NCBI RefSeq assembly: GCF_004342625.1
Contig: NZ_SMAH01000006.1
Location: forward strand, 48,501 to 112,500
Source: Tepidimonas ignava
Lineage (GTDB): Bacteria > Pseudomonadota > Gammaproteobacteria > Burkholderiales > Burkholderiaceae_C
Length of the DNA: 64,000 nucleotides
Direction: 5' to 3'
Every line of letters starts with the position of its first letter. Within the stretch, counting starts at the first letter, position 1. The translations under genes and the position numbers were made by a program. The notes beneath the pieces were generated by a model. It was not told where the DNA came from, searched no databases, and saw only the letters and a program-made list of their open reading frames with translations. Of this stretch, positions 42,157 through 53,562 are shown piece by piece.

Positions 42157-43368
42157 TCAGGGGTTGGTGAAACGGTCGCCCACCTGCACGCCGTCGGTGA
42201 TTTGCAGCACCAGCGCGTAGGCCACGCGCTCGAAGGTGCGAAACACCATCATGACGCCGTTGCGCTCGCCGGGCAGCGCGAGCCGGGGCTTGGCCGGGTC
42301 GGTGCTGTCGGTGACGTGGCCGCCGTCTTTGAGCAGCGCCAGCACGTGTCCGGGCTCGAGCCCGTGCTCGCGCCCGCGGTTGAGCACCACCACCTGGTAC
42401 TGCCCGGCGAAGTGCACGGCGTCGCCGTGCACCTTGACGACCTGCCCCTGCACCGCCTCGGTCGGGGGGTGGGGAATGTACGCCGGGTGGGCCTGCCGGC
42501 GCGCCGGCAGTAGCCGGTCGCCCAAGCGCACTTCTTCGCGCGCGGCTGTGATGTCGAGCGTGGCCGGCACCAACGCGGGCTGGCCTTGCGCGTTGGTGCC
42601 CAGCCGCTCAGCGCGCACCAGTCGCGCCTGGCCGATGCGGTGCGCCTCGTAGCCCAGCAGCTCGCCGGTGGCGGGATCCTTCAGCGGTAAGGCCTGGCGG
42701 TAGATGTCGAGCTGGCGCGCCACGCCCCCTTCCAGCGGCTCGCCGCTGAGGGCGTCGCTCGGGCCGCTTTGGCCGCGTGCGTAGGCACGGTCGCCGCGCG
42801 CCAGCAGCACGCGCTGCTCAGGCCCGGCCACGATGCGCGGGGCCTGCTCGTGGACGGTCGCGTCCACGACCGAGACGTCGGCCAAAAACGGCTCGATCAC
42901 CCCCGGGGGCAGCGCCGGGATGGCGCCGTCGTCAAGCCGTTCGGCGCGGATGCGCGGCGACAGCTTGACGGTGGGGGGCGTGCCGGCGTCCACCTGCAGC
43001 ACGGCGCGGTCGCCCACGCGGGTCAGCACCAACACCTGCCCGGGGTAGATCAGGTGCGGGTTGCGGATTTGCTGCAGGTTCATGCCCCACAGCTCGGGCC
43101 AGCGCCAGGGTTTGAGCAGGTACAGCTTGGCGATGTCCCACAGCGTGTCACCGCGCTTGACGGTGTAGCGCTCGGGCGCGTTGGGCGCGAGGTCGGCCAG
43201 CGGCACCCCGGCCTGCGCGACCTGCTGCGCGGTGCTGCGTTGCTGCGGGGTGATGGGGTAGTTCGGGAAGGCCTGCGCGCCGGCGCTGAGCAGCGCCACG
43301 GCGGCCAGCAGGGCCCCGTGGCGCAGGTGCGCCTGGCGGGGAGCCCAAGGTCGGTGCGAGGTGTTCAT
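42157..43368 (-). CDS. LysM-domain exported protein
   Basis: A 403-residue protein with an N-terminal signal peptide (LLAAVALLSAGAQA) and one LysM domain at about 65-115 (RYTVKRGDTLWDIAKLYLL...NPHLIYPGQVLVL), which binds peptidoglycan. The C-terminal ~270 residues have no enzyme motif I can recognise. ATG 43368 was chosen for its GGAGG upstream and the signal peptide that follows. Its conserved pairing with dprA is familiar in Burkholderiales. Confidence 0.9.
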   Translation of the reverse strand: MNTSHRPWAPRQAHLRHGALLAAVALLSAGAQAFPNYPITPQQRSTAQQVAQAGVPLADLAPNAPERYTVKRGDTLWDIAKLYLLKPWRWPELWGMNLQQIRNPHLIYPGQVLVLTRVGDRAVLQVDAGTPPTVKLSPRIRAERLDDGAIPALPPGVIEPFLADVSVVDATVHEQAPRIVAGPEQRVLLARGDRAYARGQSGPSDALSGEPLEGGVARQLDIYRQALPLKDPATGELLGYEAHRIGQARLVRAERLGTNAQGQPALVPATLDITAAREEVRLGDRLLPARRQAHPAYIPHPPTEAVQGQVVKVHGDAVHFAGQYQVVVLNRGREHGLEPGHVLALLKDGGHVTDSTDPAKPRLALPGERNGVMMVFRTFERVAYALVLQITDGVQVGDRFTNP

Positions 43369-43389
43369 GGGGGCGGATCCTCCCTTGTG

Positions 43390-43395
43390 ATTGTG
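43390..43395 (-). promoter_or_regulatory. Candidate -10 of the LysM gene and dprA (CACAAT)
   Basis: CACAAT on the minus strand gives a leader of about 15 bases that contains the GGAGG. Confidence 0.4.
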
Positions 43396-43451
43396 CGGGC
43401 TGAGCCCCACCGTTGGCAATGGTCACGGACCCCTGCGCTGGCAGGGGCGTG

Positions 43452-43457
43452 TCAAAT
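43452..43457 (+). promoter_or_regulatory. Candidate -10 of def-fmt (TCAAAT)
   Basis: TCAAAT ends 8 bases before ATG 43466 with no Shine-Dalgarno. Weaker than the other examples. Confidence 0.3.
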
Positions 43458-43465
43458 TCGGCAAA

Positions 43466-44056
43466 ATGACGACACCGATGAACAACACCAACGTACAACC
43501 TTACCCCATTTTGCGCTACCCCGATCCGCGCTTGCACACCGTGGCGCGGCCGGTGGCGCAGGTGGACGAGCGTGTGCGCACGATCGTGCAGCGCATGTTC
43601 GTCACGATGTACGCCGCCAACGGCGTGGGTCTGGCCGCCACCCAGGTCGACATCCACGAGCGCATCGTCGTCATCGACGTCAGCGAAGCGCGCAACGAGC
43701 CGCTGGTGCTGATCAACCCCGAGATCGAGTGGGCCAGCCCCGACAAGCGCAAAGGCGAGGAGGGCTGCCTGTCGGTGCCCGGCATTTACGACGGCGTGGA
43801 GCGTTCGGTGGCGGTGCGGGTGCGGGCGCTGGATGAGCACGGGGTCAGCCGCGTCATCGAGGCCGAAGGCCTGCTGGCCGTGTGCATCCAGCACGAGATG
43901 GACCACCTGATGGGCAAGGTGTTCGTCGAATACCTGTCGCCCCTGAAGCGCGAGCGCATCCGCACCAAGCTGCTCAAAGCCGAGCGGGAGGGGGCCCGCA
44001 GCGGTGGCGGGACGGCGCGGGCGCGGCGTGCCGTGGTGGCGGAGGCCCAGCCTTGA
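43466..44056 (+). CDS. def: Peptide deformylase
   Basis: Removes the formyl group from nascent proteins. All three family motifs are present: [18 protein letters not shown] (metal Cys) and QHEMDHLMG (metal His and catalytic Glu). Length is 196 residues from ATG 43466 or 192 from ATG 43478; neither has a strong Shine-Dalgarno. A basic, Gly/Ala-rich tail follows the catalytic domain. It overlaps fmt by four bases. Confidence 0.96.
   Translation: MTTPMNNTNVQPYPILRYPDPRLHTVARPVAQVDERVRTIVQRMFVTMYAANGVGLAATQVDIHERIVVIDVSEARNEPLVLINPEIEWASPDKRKGEEGCLSVPGIYDGVERSVAVRVRALDEHGVSRVIEAEGLLAVCIQHEMDHLMGKVFVEYLSPLKRERIRTKLLKAEREGARSGGGTARARRAVVAEAQP
44041..44045 (+). promoter_or_regulatory. Shine-Dalgarno that fixes the TTG start of fmt
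   Basis: GGAGG lies 7 bases before TTG 44053. No ATG is available before the conserved RVAFAGTP, so this site decides the start. Confidence 0.65.
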
Positions 44057-45045
44057 CGCCAGCGCCCACGGGCGCGCGTGGCTTGCGCGTGGCCTTTGCC
44101 GGCACGCCGGTGTTCGCCGCCACGGCCCTGCGCGCCATGGCGCAGGCGGGCTACGAGCCGGTGCTGGTGCTGACCCAGCCCGACCGGCCGGCCGGTCGCG
44201 GCCTCAAGCTGCAGCCTTCGCCGGTGAAGCAGTTGGCGCTGGCGCAGGGCTGGGCCGTGCAGCAACCCCACGGGCTGCGGCTGGATGGCCGCTGGGCCGA
44301 CGACGCGGCCGCCGCGCGTGCCGCGTTGCAGGCGGCGCAGCCCGATGTGCTGGTGGTGGCGGCCTACGGCCTCATTCTGCCGCGCTGGGTGCTGCAGTTG
44401 CCGCGGCTGGGCTGCCTCAACATCCACGCCTCCTTGCTGCCGCGCTGGCGCGGCGCGGCGCCGATCCAGCGTGCCATCGAAGCCGGCGACGCGTGCACCG
44501 GCATCACCATCATGCAGATGGACGAAGGGTTGGACACCGGCCCGATCGTGCTGGCCGAGCCGCTGGCGATCGGCCCGCAAGAAAGCGCGGGCGAGCTGCA
44601 CGACCGGCTGGCCGCGCTGGGGGCGGCGCTGATCGTGCGCGCGTTGCGGCTGGCCGAGCAGGGCCCGTTGCCCCAGCAGCCCCAGCCCGCCGAGGGCGTG
44701 ACCTACGCCGCCAAGGTCGACAAGGCCGAGGCGTGCCTGGACTGGCGTCAGCCGGCGTCGGTGCTGGCGCGCAAGGTGCGTGCCTTCGACCCTGTGCCGG
44801 GTGCGTGGGGCTGGCTGGACGGCGCGCCGCTGAAGGTGTGGCGCGCCCACGCCGAACCCCAGACCGCTCAGGCCACCCCGGGCACCGTGCTGGCCGTGGA
44901 CGCAGGCGGCGTGCGGGTGGCTTGCGGCGAGGGGGCGCTGGTGCTGACCGAGCTGCAGCGCGCCGGTGGACGGCGGCTGCCGGTGGCCGAATTTGTGCGC
45001 GGTGCCCCGCTGCGCGTGGGCCAGTCGTTGGCGGCGCCGCGTTGA
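44053..45045 (+). CDS. fmt: Methionyl-tRNA formyltransferase
   Basis: Formylates initiator Met-tRNA. The catalytic domain opens [15 protein letters not shown], has [20 protein letters not shown] with the catalytic His/Asn region, and [15 protein letters not shown]; the C-terminal RNA-binding domain begins near 210 ([17 protein letters not shown]). A rare TTG start at 44053, with GGAGG 7 bases upstream, gives 330 residues and overlaps the def stop by four bases. In the def-fmt pair, formyl addition and removal stay coupled. Confidence 0.95.
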   Translation: MTPAPTGARGLRVAFAGTPVFAATALRAMAQAGYEPVLVLTQPDRPAGRGLKLQPSPVKQLALAQGWAVQQPHGLRLDGRWADDAAAARAALQAAQPDVLVVAAYGLILPRWVLQLPRLGCLNIHASLLPRWRGAAPIQRAIEAGDACTGITIMQMDEGLDTGPIVLAEPLAIGPQESAGELHDRLAALGAALIVRALRLAEQGPLPQQPQPAEGVTYAAKVDKAEACLDWRQPASVLARKVRAFDPVPGAWGWLDGAPLKVWRAHAEPQTAQATPGTVLAVDAGGVRVACGEGALVLTELQRAGGRRLPVAEFVRGAPLRVGQSLAAPR

Positions 45046-45071
45046 GCGGCCCTGCCGAAGGTGGTTTGCCG

Positions 45072-45842
45072 ATGGCCGTCGAAGCAGCGTTTTGGCGCAC
45101 ATCGTTTTTGAGTCCGCGGCTGCGGCGTCACCCGGCGTTTGCCGTCGGCGCCCGGGAGCTGGCGGGCGCGGCCACGGGGATCGCGGCGTGGGGCCTGATG
45201 ACCGGCGTCGCGATGGTCAAAGGGGGCTTGACGCCGCTGGAGGCGGTGCTGATGACGCTGCTGGTGTACGCCGGCAGCGCCCAGCTCACCGCGGTGCCGC
45301 TGATGGTCAGCGGCGCGCCGCTGTGGGTGGTGCTGGCGGCGGCGTTTTGCGTCAACCTGCGCTTCGTGGTGTTTTCGGCGCACCTGCGCCCGTACCTGGC
45401 CCATTTGCCGCGCGGACAGCGTCTGCTGACGGGGTACCTGACGGGCGACCTGTCGTACGTCTTTTTTGCCAAGCGCTACGCGCGCCCCGGGGCCACGTCC
45501 GAGCAGCGCACCGAGCAGGAGGCCTACCTGGCCGGCAGCTGTGGGCTGAACTGGCTGGCCTGGACCGGGGCGAGCCTGGTCGGCATCGCGCTGGCCAACG
45601 CCATCCCGACGGCGTGGGGGCTGGGGTTTGCCGGCATCCTGGCGCTGCTGGGGGTGGGGTGTTCACTGGCCACCTCGCGCCTGCGTGTGCTGTCGGCGGC
45701 GGTGGCCGGCACGGCGGCGGTGGCGGCGTGGGCGCTGCCGCTCAAGCTCAACATTCTGGTGGCGATCGCCGCGGCGGTGCTGGTGTGCCTGGTGGCCGAG
45801 GCGCACGGTCCGCGCTGGCTGCGCGCAGGGGGTGGGCATTGA
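45072..45842 (+). CDS. azlC: AzlC-family amino acid exporter subunit
   Basis: Large subunit of an AzlCD branched-chain amino acid exporter, 256 residues with about seven transmembrane segments. FAVGARELAGAATGIAAWGLMTG and LMTLLVYAGSAQLTAVPLM and FCVNLRFVVFSAHLRPYL are the family core. It follows fmt after 26 bases and its stop overlaps azlD in TGATG. Confidence 0.92.
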   Translation: MAVEAAFWRTSFLSPRLRRHPAFAVGARELAGAATGIAAWGLMTGVAMVKGGLTPLEAVLMTLLVYAGSAQLTAVPLMVSGAPLWVVLAAAFCVNLRFVVFSAHLRPYLAHLPRGQRLLTGYLTGDLSYVFFAKRYARPGATSEQRTEQEAYLAGSCGLNWLAWTGASLVGIALANAIPTAWGLGFAGILALLGVGCSLATSRLRVLSAAVAGTAAVAAWALPLKLNILVAIAAAVLVCLVAEAHGPRWLRAGGGH

Positions 45843-46127
45843 TGGGTGGGCTGGATCCTTGGCGCCTGGTGGCGTTTGTCGCGCTGGCGGGTGTGACGGT
45901 GGTCACGCGCGGGTTTTTCTTCCTCTCGCAGCGGCCGTGGCGGCTGCCGCATTGGGCCGAGCGGGGTTTGCAGTACGCGCCGATCGCGGCGTTGGCGGCG
46001 GTGGTGGTGCCCGAGATCGTGATGCGCGACGGTGCGCTGGTGCAGACCTGGCACGACGCGCGCCTGTACGCGGCGCTGGCGGGGGCGGGGTGGTTTTTTT
46101 ACCGCGGCGGGGTGCTGGGCACCATCG

Positions 46128-48118
<1,991 letters not shown>

Positions 48119-48122
<4 letters not shown>

Positions 48123-48643
48123 TCGACGTGCAGCGCCTTGAGCTGCCAGATCGAGCGCTCGTAATAGCGTTTGTCACGCAACTGCGGGTCGCTGTCGAAG
48201 GGGTAGATGATGAACAGCGGCCCTTGGTCGCGCACCGCCATCGGGGCGTCGTTTTTGCGCGTGGCCACGATGACGTCGAAACGCTGCGCGTCCTCGATCG
48301 GGATCGTGATGCGGTAGTCGTTGAGCGCGGTGGCGCGCAGTTGGGTGCCGCGCGCCTTGACGGCGGCCAGCACGTCGCGCAGCCGCGGGCCGCTGAAGGT
48401 GACCGGTCCGTCGTCCCATGGCGTGCGGGTGGTGAAGCGGTGCTGGGGCAGCGCCTCGAGCAGCGCGAGGTCGAACACCGCCTGCGCCCCCTGGTTGCGC
48501 ACGTCGATGAGCCCGGTGACGGTCAGCACGACGCGGCCGCTGGGTTTGGGCAGCTTGGGCTCGGCTGCCCAGGCGAGGCCGGCGGCCACCAACAGCATGC
48601 CCCAAACGGCACGCCGCCACCATGTCGCAAATGCTAAAAACAT
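48119..48643 (-). CDS. Periplasmic SUOX/YedY-fold protein without cysteine, partner of the kinase
   Basis: A 174-residue exported protein: signal peptide at about 10-26 (WGMLLVAAGLAWA), then a domain like the oxidoreductase molybdopterin-binding fold (FSGPRLRDVLAAV, ALNDYRITIPIED, GPLFIIYPFDSDP, SIWQLKALHVE). No cysteine is present in the mature part, so it cannot bind Mo through Cys as YedY or sulfite oxidase do. It may bind a ligand and act as input to the overlapping kinase. ATG 48643 has AGGATAAC upstream. The fold assignment rests on motif memory alone. Confidence 0.75.
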
Positions 48644-48679
48644 TGTTGTTATCCTGGTTCTGCGTGGGTCAGTGGCGCA

Positions 48680-48685
48680 ATGATA
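48680..48685 (-). promoter_or_regulatory. Candidate -10 of the sensor operon (TATCAT)
   Basis: TATCAT on the minus strand gives a leader of about 30 bases that includes AGGATAAC before ATG 48643. Confidence 0.4.
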
Positions 48686-48726
48686 GCGTTTTAGCGGGGC
48701 GCCGCGCAACCGCGCGCCGGCGGGGA

Positions 48727-50766
48727 TCAGGCCCGGCGGGCGGCGGCGCGGGCGGCGAATTCCTCACGCAGCGCGCGCAGCTTGGCGCGCGGATCTTCCT
48801 GGGCGGTGGCGGGGTCGAGCTGCATCTCAGCGATGAAGCGGCTGGCCTGCGCCGGCGTGCGTTCGCGCCCCTGCTTGCGCGCCTTGAGCCAGCTCACCAC
48901 CAGGGTGCGCTGCGCCCGCGTGATGCCCACGTACATCAACCGCCGCTCCTCCTCGATGCGCGCGCTGCTGGCCTCGGGGTCGCCGTCGACGTCCGGCTTG
49001 AACGGCAGCAGCCCCTCGTTGACCCCGGCCAGCCACACGTGGGGCCACTCCAGCCCCTTGGCGGCGTGCAGGGTGGACAGCACCACGGCGTCTTGGTCCT
49101 GTTCGCGCTCGCTCAGGGTGCTGAGCAACGCCACGGTTTGCGCCACCTCCAGCAGCGGCCGCGGCGTGCGCGCGCCCTGGGGGTCGGCCGCGTCGTCGCC
49201 GCCGCAGCGCTGCGCCATCCAGTCGACGAAGTCCAGCACATGGCCCCAGCGCGTGCTGGCCTGCTGGGGGCTGTCGGCGTGGTCGTGCAGGTGCCGCTCG
49301 TAGCCGATGTCGGTCAGCCACTGCTGCAGCACGGCGCGCGCGGCTTCGTGGCCCACCGCGTGGCGCGCACGGTACTGCAGCTCGTTGACGTAGCGACCGA
49401 ACTCGTGCAGCGCGCCCAGGGCGCGCGGCGCCAGCGTCGCGTGCAGCGTCGGCGCAAACAGCGTCTCGAACAGGCTGAGCTTGAGCGCCGCGGCCACCTG
49501 GCCCAGTTGCGCCAGCGTCTGGTGGCCGATGCCGCGCTTGGGCGTGGTGACGGCGCGCAAAAAGGCCGGGTCGTCGTCCTCGTTGGCCAGCAGGCGCAGC
49601 CAGGCGCACAGGTCCTTGATCTCGGCACGCTCGAAAAAGCCGGTGCCGCCCGACACCTTGTAGGGGATGCCGGCGCGGCGCAGCGCCACTTCGAACGCGC
49701 GCGACTGGTGGTTGGCGCGGTACAGGATGGCGCAGTCGCGCCACGCCGCGCCACGCACCCGCTGGCCTTGGATGTGCGCCACCGCCCGTTCGGCCTCGTG
49801 CTCCTCGTGGTCGCAGGCCACCACCCGCACCGGCTCGCCCTCGCCCAAGGCGCTCCACAGCGTCTTGGGGAACAGTTTGGGGTTGGGCCCGATGACGGCG
49901 TTGGCGGCGCGCAAAATGGCGTTGGTGGAGCGGTAGTTTTGCTCCAATTTGATGATCTTGAGCGTCGGGAAGTCCTGCGGCAGGCGACGCAGGTTGTCCA
50001 GCGTGGCGCCGCGCCAGCCGTAAATCGACTGGTCGTCGTCGCCGACGCAGGTCAGCGGTGGGTTGGGGCGCTCGCCCTGGCCCACCAGCACCTTCAGCAG
50101 CGCGTACTGCGTGGCGCTGGTGTCTTGGTATTCGTCCACCAGCACATGGCCCAGGCGCTGCTGCCAGCGCTGGCGCACCTCGGGGTGCTGCTGCAGCAGC
50201 TTGAGCGGCAGCAGGATCAGGTCATCGAAATCCACCGCCTGGTACGCCGCCAGCCGCTCGTGGTAGCGCGCCATCACGCGCGCGATCAGCTGCTCGGCTT
50301 CGTCACGCGCCTGCGCCAGCGCGGCGGGGGCATCGAGCCCGGCCCCCTTCCACTGGCTGATGCGCCAGGCCCAGTGGCGCGCGGTGGTGCTGTCGGTGGT
50401 GCCGCCACAATCTTTGAGGATGCCGATGACGTCGTCGCTGTCCAGAATGGAAAACTGCGGCTTGAGGCCGAGCGCGGCGCCATCCTCGCGCAGGATGCGC
50501 ACCCCCAGCGCGTGGAAGGTGCACAGCAGCACGTTGTGCGCCGCGCGTCCCACCAGGCTGCGGGCGCGCTCGCGCATCTCAGCCGCGGCTTTGTTGGTGA
50601 AGGTGATGGCGGCGATGCGCTCGGGCGCCAGGCCGGCCTGGATCAGGCGGGCGATTTTGTGCGTGATCACGCGGGTTTTGCCCGAGCCGGCCCCAGCCAG
50701 CACGAGCGAGGGCCCGTGCAGGTGGTGGACGGCTTCGAGCTGGGCGGGGTTGAGGGTGTCGTGCAT
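48727..50766 (-). CDS. rep: UvrD/Rep-family DNA helicase (Rep-like)
   Basis: A 3'-5' superfamily 1 helicase of 679 residues. Motifs in order: NPAQLEAV (Q), GAGSGKTRVIT (Walker A at 25-31), AITFTNKAAAEM, VDEYQDTSATQY (Walker B), GDDDQSIYGWRGA, LEQNYRS, STLHAAKGLEWPHV and ERRLMYVGITRAQ. The overall length and lack of a UvrD C-terminal tail point to Rep. Start ATG 50766 opens at MHDTLNPAQL. Rep clears proteins ahead of forks. Confidence 0.93.
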   Translation of the reverse strand: MHDTLNPAQLEAVHHLHGPSLVLAGAGSGKTRVITHKIARLIQAGLAPERIAAITFTNKAAAEMRERARSLVGRAAHNVLLCTFHALGVRILREDGAALGLKPQFSILDSDDVIGILKDCGGTTDSTTARHWAWRISQWKGAGLDAPAALAQARDEAEQLIARVMARYHERLAAYQAVDFDDLILLPLKLLQQHPEVRQRWQQRLGHVLVDEYQDTSATQYALLKVLVGQGERPNPPLTCVGDDDQSIYGWRGATLDNLRRLPQDFPTLKIIKLEQNYRSTNAILRAANAVIGPNPKLFPKTLWSALGEGEPVRVVACDHEEHEAERAVAHIQGQRVRGAAWRDCAILYRANHQSRAFEVALRRAGIPYKVSGGTGFFERAEIKDLCAWLRLLANEDDDPAFLRAVTTPKRGIGHQTLAQLGQVAAALKLSLFETLFAPTLHATLAPRALGALHEFGRYVNELQYRARHAVGHEAARAVLQQWLTDIGYERHLHDHADSPQQASTRWGHVLDFVDWMAQRCGGDDAADPQGARTPRPLLEVAQTVALLSTLSEREQDQDAVVLSTLHAAKGLEWPHVWLAGVNEGLLPFKPDVDGDPEASSARIEEERRLMYVGITRAQRTLVVSWLKARKQGRERTPAQASRFIAEMQLDPATAQEDPRAKLRALREEFAARAAARRA

Positions 50767-50822
50767 CGTTGGACGGCGCGGCGTGCAGCCCCGGGTGCGC
50801 ACGGCGCAGGGGCGGGCGCGCG

Positions 50823-50828
50823 ATGATA
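50823..50828 (-). promoter_or_regulatory. Candidate -10 of rep (TATCAT)
   Basis: TATCAT on the minus strand gives a GC-rich leader of about 50 bases. Confidence 0.35.
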
Positions 50829-50878
50829 CCGAGCGCGCGCCGCCGCGCCGGTGACAGGGGCCGCGCCGGGTGCCCCGC

Positions 50879-50884
50879 TACCAT
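50879..50884 (+). promoter_or_regulatory. Candidate -10 of the AEC transporter gene (TACCAT)
   Basis: TACCAT ends 8 bases before ATG 50893 with no Shine-Dalgarno, a leaderless arrangement. Confidence 0.4.
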
Positions 50885-50892
50885 GCGCACCC

Positions 50893-51855
50893 ATGGGCAT
50901 GGCTTCGATCCTGCTGGTCACGTTTCCTTTTTTCGCGCTGGTGGCCGCAGGCTACCTGGCGGCGCGGCGCGGTTGGCTGCCGCTGGCCGCGATCCCGGGG
51001 CTCAACGGCTTTGTGCTGTTTTTCGCGCTGCCGGCCATGCTGTACCGCTTCGGCGCCTCCACGCCGATCGCGCAACTGCTCGACCCCACGGTGGCCGGGG
51101 TGTGGCTGGTGTGCGCGCTGCTGGTGGTGGGGCTGGCGGTGGTGTTCAGCCTGGGTGGGCGCATCGGCTGGAACGACGCGGCCTTTGGGGCGCTGGTGGC
51201 GGCGTTCCCCAACTCCGGCTTCATGGGGGTGCCCCTGATCGCGGCGCTGCTGGGGCCGCAGGCGGTGGGGACGGTCATCGTGGTCATCGTGGTGGACATG
51301 GTGATCACCAGCTCGCTGTGCATCGCCCTGTCGCGGCTGGACGCCGGGGAGGGGGGCGCCCGTGCGGCGCTGCGCCACGCGTTGCTGGGGGTGCTGCGCA
51401 ACCCCATGCCGTGGGCCATCGGCGCGGGGGCGCTGGCGTCGGCGTGGCGGCTGACGCTGCCCGGCCCGTTGGACAAGACGGTGGCCCTGTTGGCCGACGC
51501 CGCCAGCCCCGTGGCGCTGTTCACCATCGGGGCGGTGTTGGCGCGCTCCCAAATGCAGGCCGACCACCCGATGCCATGGCGCGACTACGTGCCGCTGGCG
51601 CTGGCCAAACTGGCGTTGCACCCGCTGCTGGTGCTGCTGCTGGGGGCGGCCGCCGCGCGCCTGGGCGCCCCGCTGCAGGCCTCGACGCTGACGGTGCTGG
51701 TGCTGACCGCCGCCTTGCCCAGCGCCAGCAACGTGTCGTTGCTGGCCGAGCGCATGGGGGCCGACAACGGCCGCATCGCACGCATCATTTTGGTGTCCAC
51801 GGCGCTGGCGTTCGTGAGCTTTTCGGCCGCCACGGCGTGGTTGCGGCCGGGGTGA
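50893..51855 (+). CDS. AEC-family transporter
   Basis: A 320-residue inner membrane protein with about ten transmembrane segments of the auxin efflux carrier fold. Visible are GYLAARRGWLPLAAIPGLNGFVLFF, AAFPNSGFMGVPLIAALLG and the C-terminal ALPSASNVSLLAERMG. Bacterial members move dicarboxylates or similar acids; the substrate is unknown. Starts at 50893 or 50899 are possible. The TPP enzyme follows after 37 bases. Confidence 0.9.
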   Translation: MGMASILLVTFPFFALVAAGYLAARRGWLPLAAIPGLNGFVLFFALPAMLYRFGASTPIAQLLDPTVAGVWLVCALLVVGLAVVFSLGGRIGWNDAAFGALVAAFPNSGFMGVPLIAALLGPQAVGTVIVVIVVDMVITSSLCIALSRLDAGEGGARAALRHALLGVLRNPMPWAIGAGALASAWRLTLPGPLDKTVALLADAASPVALFTIGAVLARSQMQADHPMPWRDYVPLALAKLALHPLLVLLLGAAAARLGAPLQASTLTVLVLTAALPSASNVSLLAERMGADNGRIARIILVSTALAFVSFSAATAWLRPG

Positions 51856-51892
51856 ATGCGCGCCGCGCCCCGCCGATCCCAAGGAGACCGCC

Positions 51893-53548
51893 ATGAACGG
51901 AGCCCAAGCCCTGCTGCGCACCCTGGCCGATGCTGGGGTGACGGTGTGCTTCACCAACCCCGGCACGTCGGAGATGCACTTCGTCGCGGCGCTGGACGCC
52001 GAGCCGCGCATGCGTGCGGTGCTGACGCTGTTCGAGGGTGTGGCCACCGGCGCGGCCGATGGCTACGCCCGCATGCGCGGCCACCCGGCGGCGACGCTGC
52101 TGCACCTGGGCTGCGGGCTGGGCAACGGCCTGGCCAATTTGCACAACGCCCGCAAGGCGCACACGCCGGTGGTCAACATCGTCGGCGACCACGCCACCCA
52201 CCACGCGGCGCTGGACGCCCCGCTGCAGTCCGACATCGCCACGGTGGCGCGCAACGTCAGCGGCTGGCTGCACACCTGCACCGATGTCCACGCGCTGGGG
52301 GCGATGGCGGCCAGCGCGGTGGCCGCGGCATGCCACCCGCCGGGGCAGGTGGCGACGCTGATTTTGCCGGCCGACGTTTCCTGGAGCGAGGGTGCGGCGC
52401 CCGGCGTCGTGCCGCCACCGCAGCCGCCGGCGCGGGTGGACGACGCGCGCCTGGACGCCCTCGCGGCGGCGCTGACGCGGGGCGAGCCCGCGGCGCTGCT
52501 GTTGGGGGGCGCCGCGTTGCGTGCCGAGCCGCAGCTCGACGCCGCACGCTGCGCCGCCGCGTGCGGGGCCCGCTTGTTGGCGGAAACGTTCCCGGCGCGC
52601 ATCGAGCGTGGCGCCGGTTTGCCGCCGCTGGCGCGCCTGGCCTACCTGGCCGAGTTGGCCCAGGTGCAGTTGCGCGGCGTGCGTCACCTGGTGCTGGTGG
52701 GCGCGCGCGCACCGGTGTCGTTTTTTGCCTACCCCGGCAAGCCGGGCAGCCTGGTGCCACCCGGGTGCACGGTGCACACGCTGGCCGACGTGGGGGAGGA
52801 TGCCGCCGACGCCCTGGCCCGCCTGGCCGCGCGCTTGGGCGCGGCAGGCAGCGAGCCACCGCGCCAGCCCCCCAGGCGGCCTCCGCGGCCGCGTGGCCGG
52901 CTCAGTGCCGCCACGCTGGCCAAGGCGGTGGGGCATCTGCTGCCACAGGGGGCCATCGTTGTCGACGAGAGCCAAACCAGCGGCACGCTGCTGCCCCACT
53001 TCACCCGCGGGGCCCCGCGCCACGACGTGCTGACGCTGACCGGTGGCGCCATCGGCCAGGGATTGCCCAACGCGGTGGGGGCGGCCATCGCCTGCCCCGA
53101 CCGCCCGGTGCTGGCGCTGGTGGGCGACGGCGCCGCGATGTACACGCCCCAGGCCCTGTGGACAATGGCGCGTGAGCGCCTGCATGTGGTCACGGTGATC
53201 CTCAACAACCGCGCCTACGCCATTTTGCAGTTGGAGCTGCGCCGGGTGGGCGCGGTCGGCGGGGGCGAGCGGGCGCGGGCGCAGTTCGACCTCGGGCAGC
53301 CGCCGCTAGACTTCGTGCAACTGGCGCACGGCATGGGGGTGCCGGCGCAGCGGGTCAACACCGCCGAGGCCTTCGCCGACGCGTTGGAGCGTGCCTTGGC
53401 CACGCCGGGGCCACACCTGATCGAAGCGATCGTGCCCAGCACCGTGCGCGGCGTCAAAAAGTGGTTGCTGCCCCACGTGCTGGGGCTGCTGCCGCACTTG
53501 CCCGATGGCTTGGCGCGCGGGGTGCAGCGCGCCGTGGCGCCGCCGTGA
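51893..53548 (+). CDS. Thiamine diphosphate enzyme, acetolactate synthase-like
   Basis: A 551-residue TPP-dependent enzyme related to acetolactate synthase and benzoylformate decarboxylase. The N-terminal domain has CFTNPGTSEMHFVAAL and the activating Glu in LFEGVATGAADGYARM; the C-terminal domain has the TPP motif LVGDGAAMYTPQALWTM...ILNNRAYAIL. No regulatory subunit gene is adjacent and a Pro/Arg linker at about 325-340 is unusual, so biosynthetic IlvB is unlikely. An AAGGAG precedes ATG 51893. The real substrate is not known. Confidence 0.88.
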   Translation: MNGAQALLRTLADAGVTVCFTNPGTSEMHFVAALDAEPRMRAVLTLFEGVATGAADGYARMRGHPAATLLHLGCGLGNGLANLHNARKAHTPVVNIVGDHATHHAALDAPLQSDIATVARNVSGWLHTCTDVHALGAMAASAVAAACHPPGQVATLILPADVSWSEGAAPGVVPPPQPPARVDDARLDALAAALTRGEPAALLLGGAALRAEPQLDAARCAAACGARLLAETFPARIERGAGLPPLARLAYLAELAQVQLRGVRHLVLVGARAPVSFFAYPGKPGSLVPPGCTVHTLADVGEDAADALARLAARLGAAGSEPPRQPPRRPPRPRGRLSAATLAKAVGHLLPQGAIVVDESQTSGTLLPHFTRGAPRHDVLTLTGGAIGQGLPNAVGAAIACPDRPVLALVGDGAAMYTPQALWTMARERLHVVTVILNNRAYAILQLELRRVGAVGGGERARAQFDLGQPPLDFVQLAHGMGVPAQRVNTAEAFADALERALATPGPHLIEAIVPSTVRGVKKWLLPHVLGLLPHLPDGLARGVQRAVAPP

Positions 53549-53558
53549 CCGGCGGCGC
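53537..53558. terminator. Hairpin between the convergent TPP enzyme gene and priA
   Basis: A perfect 9-base stem, GCGCCGCCG with CGGCGGCGC around a TGAC loop, includes the TPP enzyme stop codon. It can work in both directions but lacks a T run. Confidence 0.45.
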
Positions 53559-53562
53559 GCCC

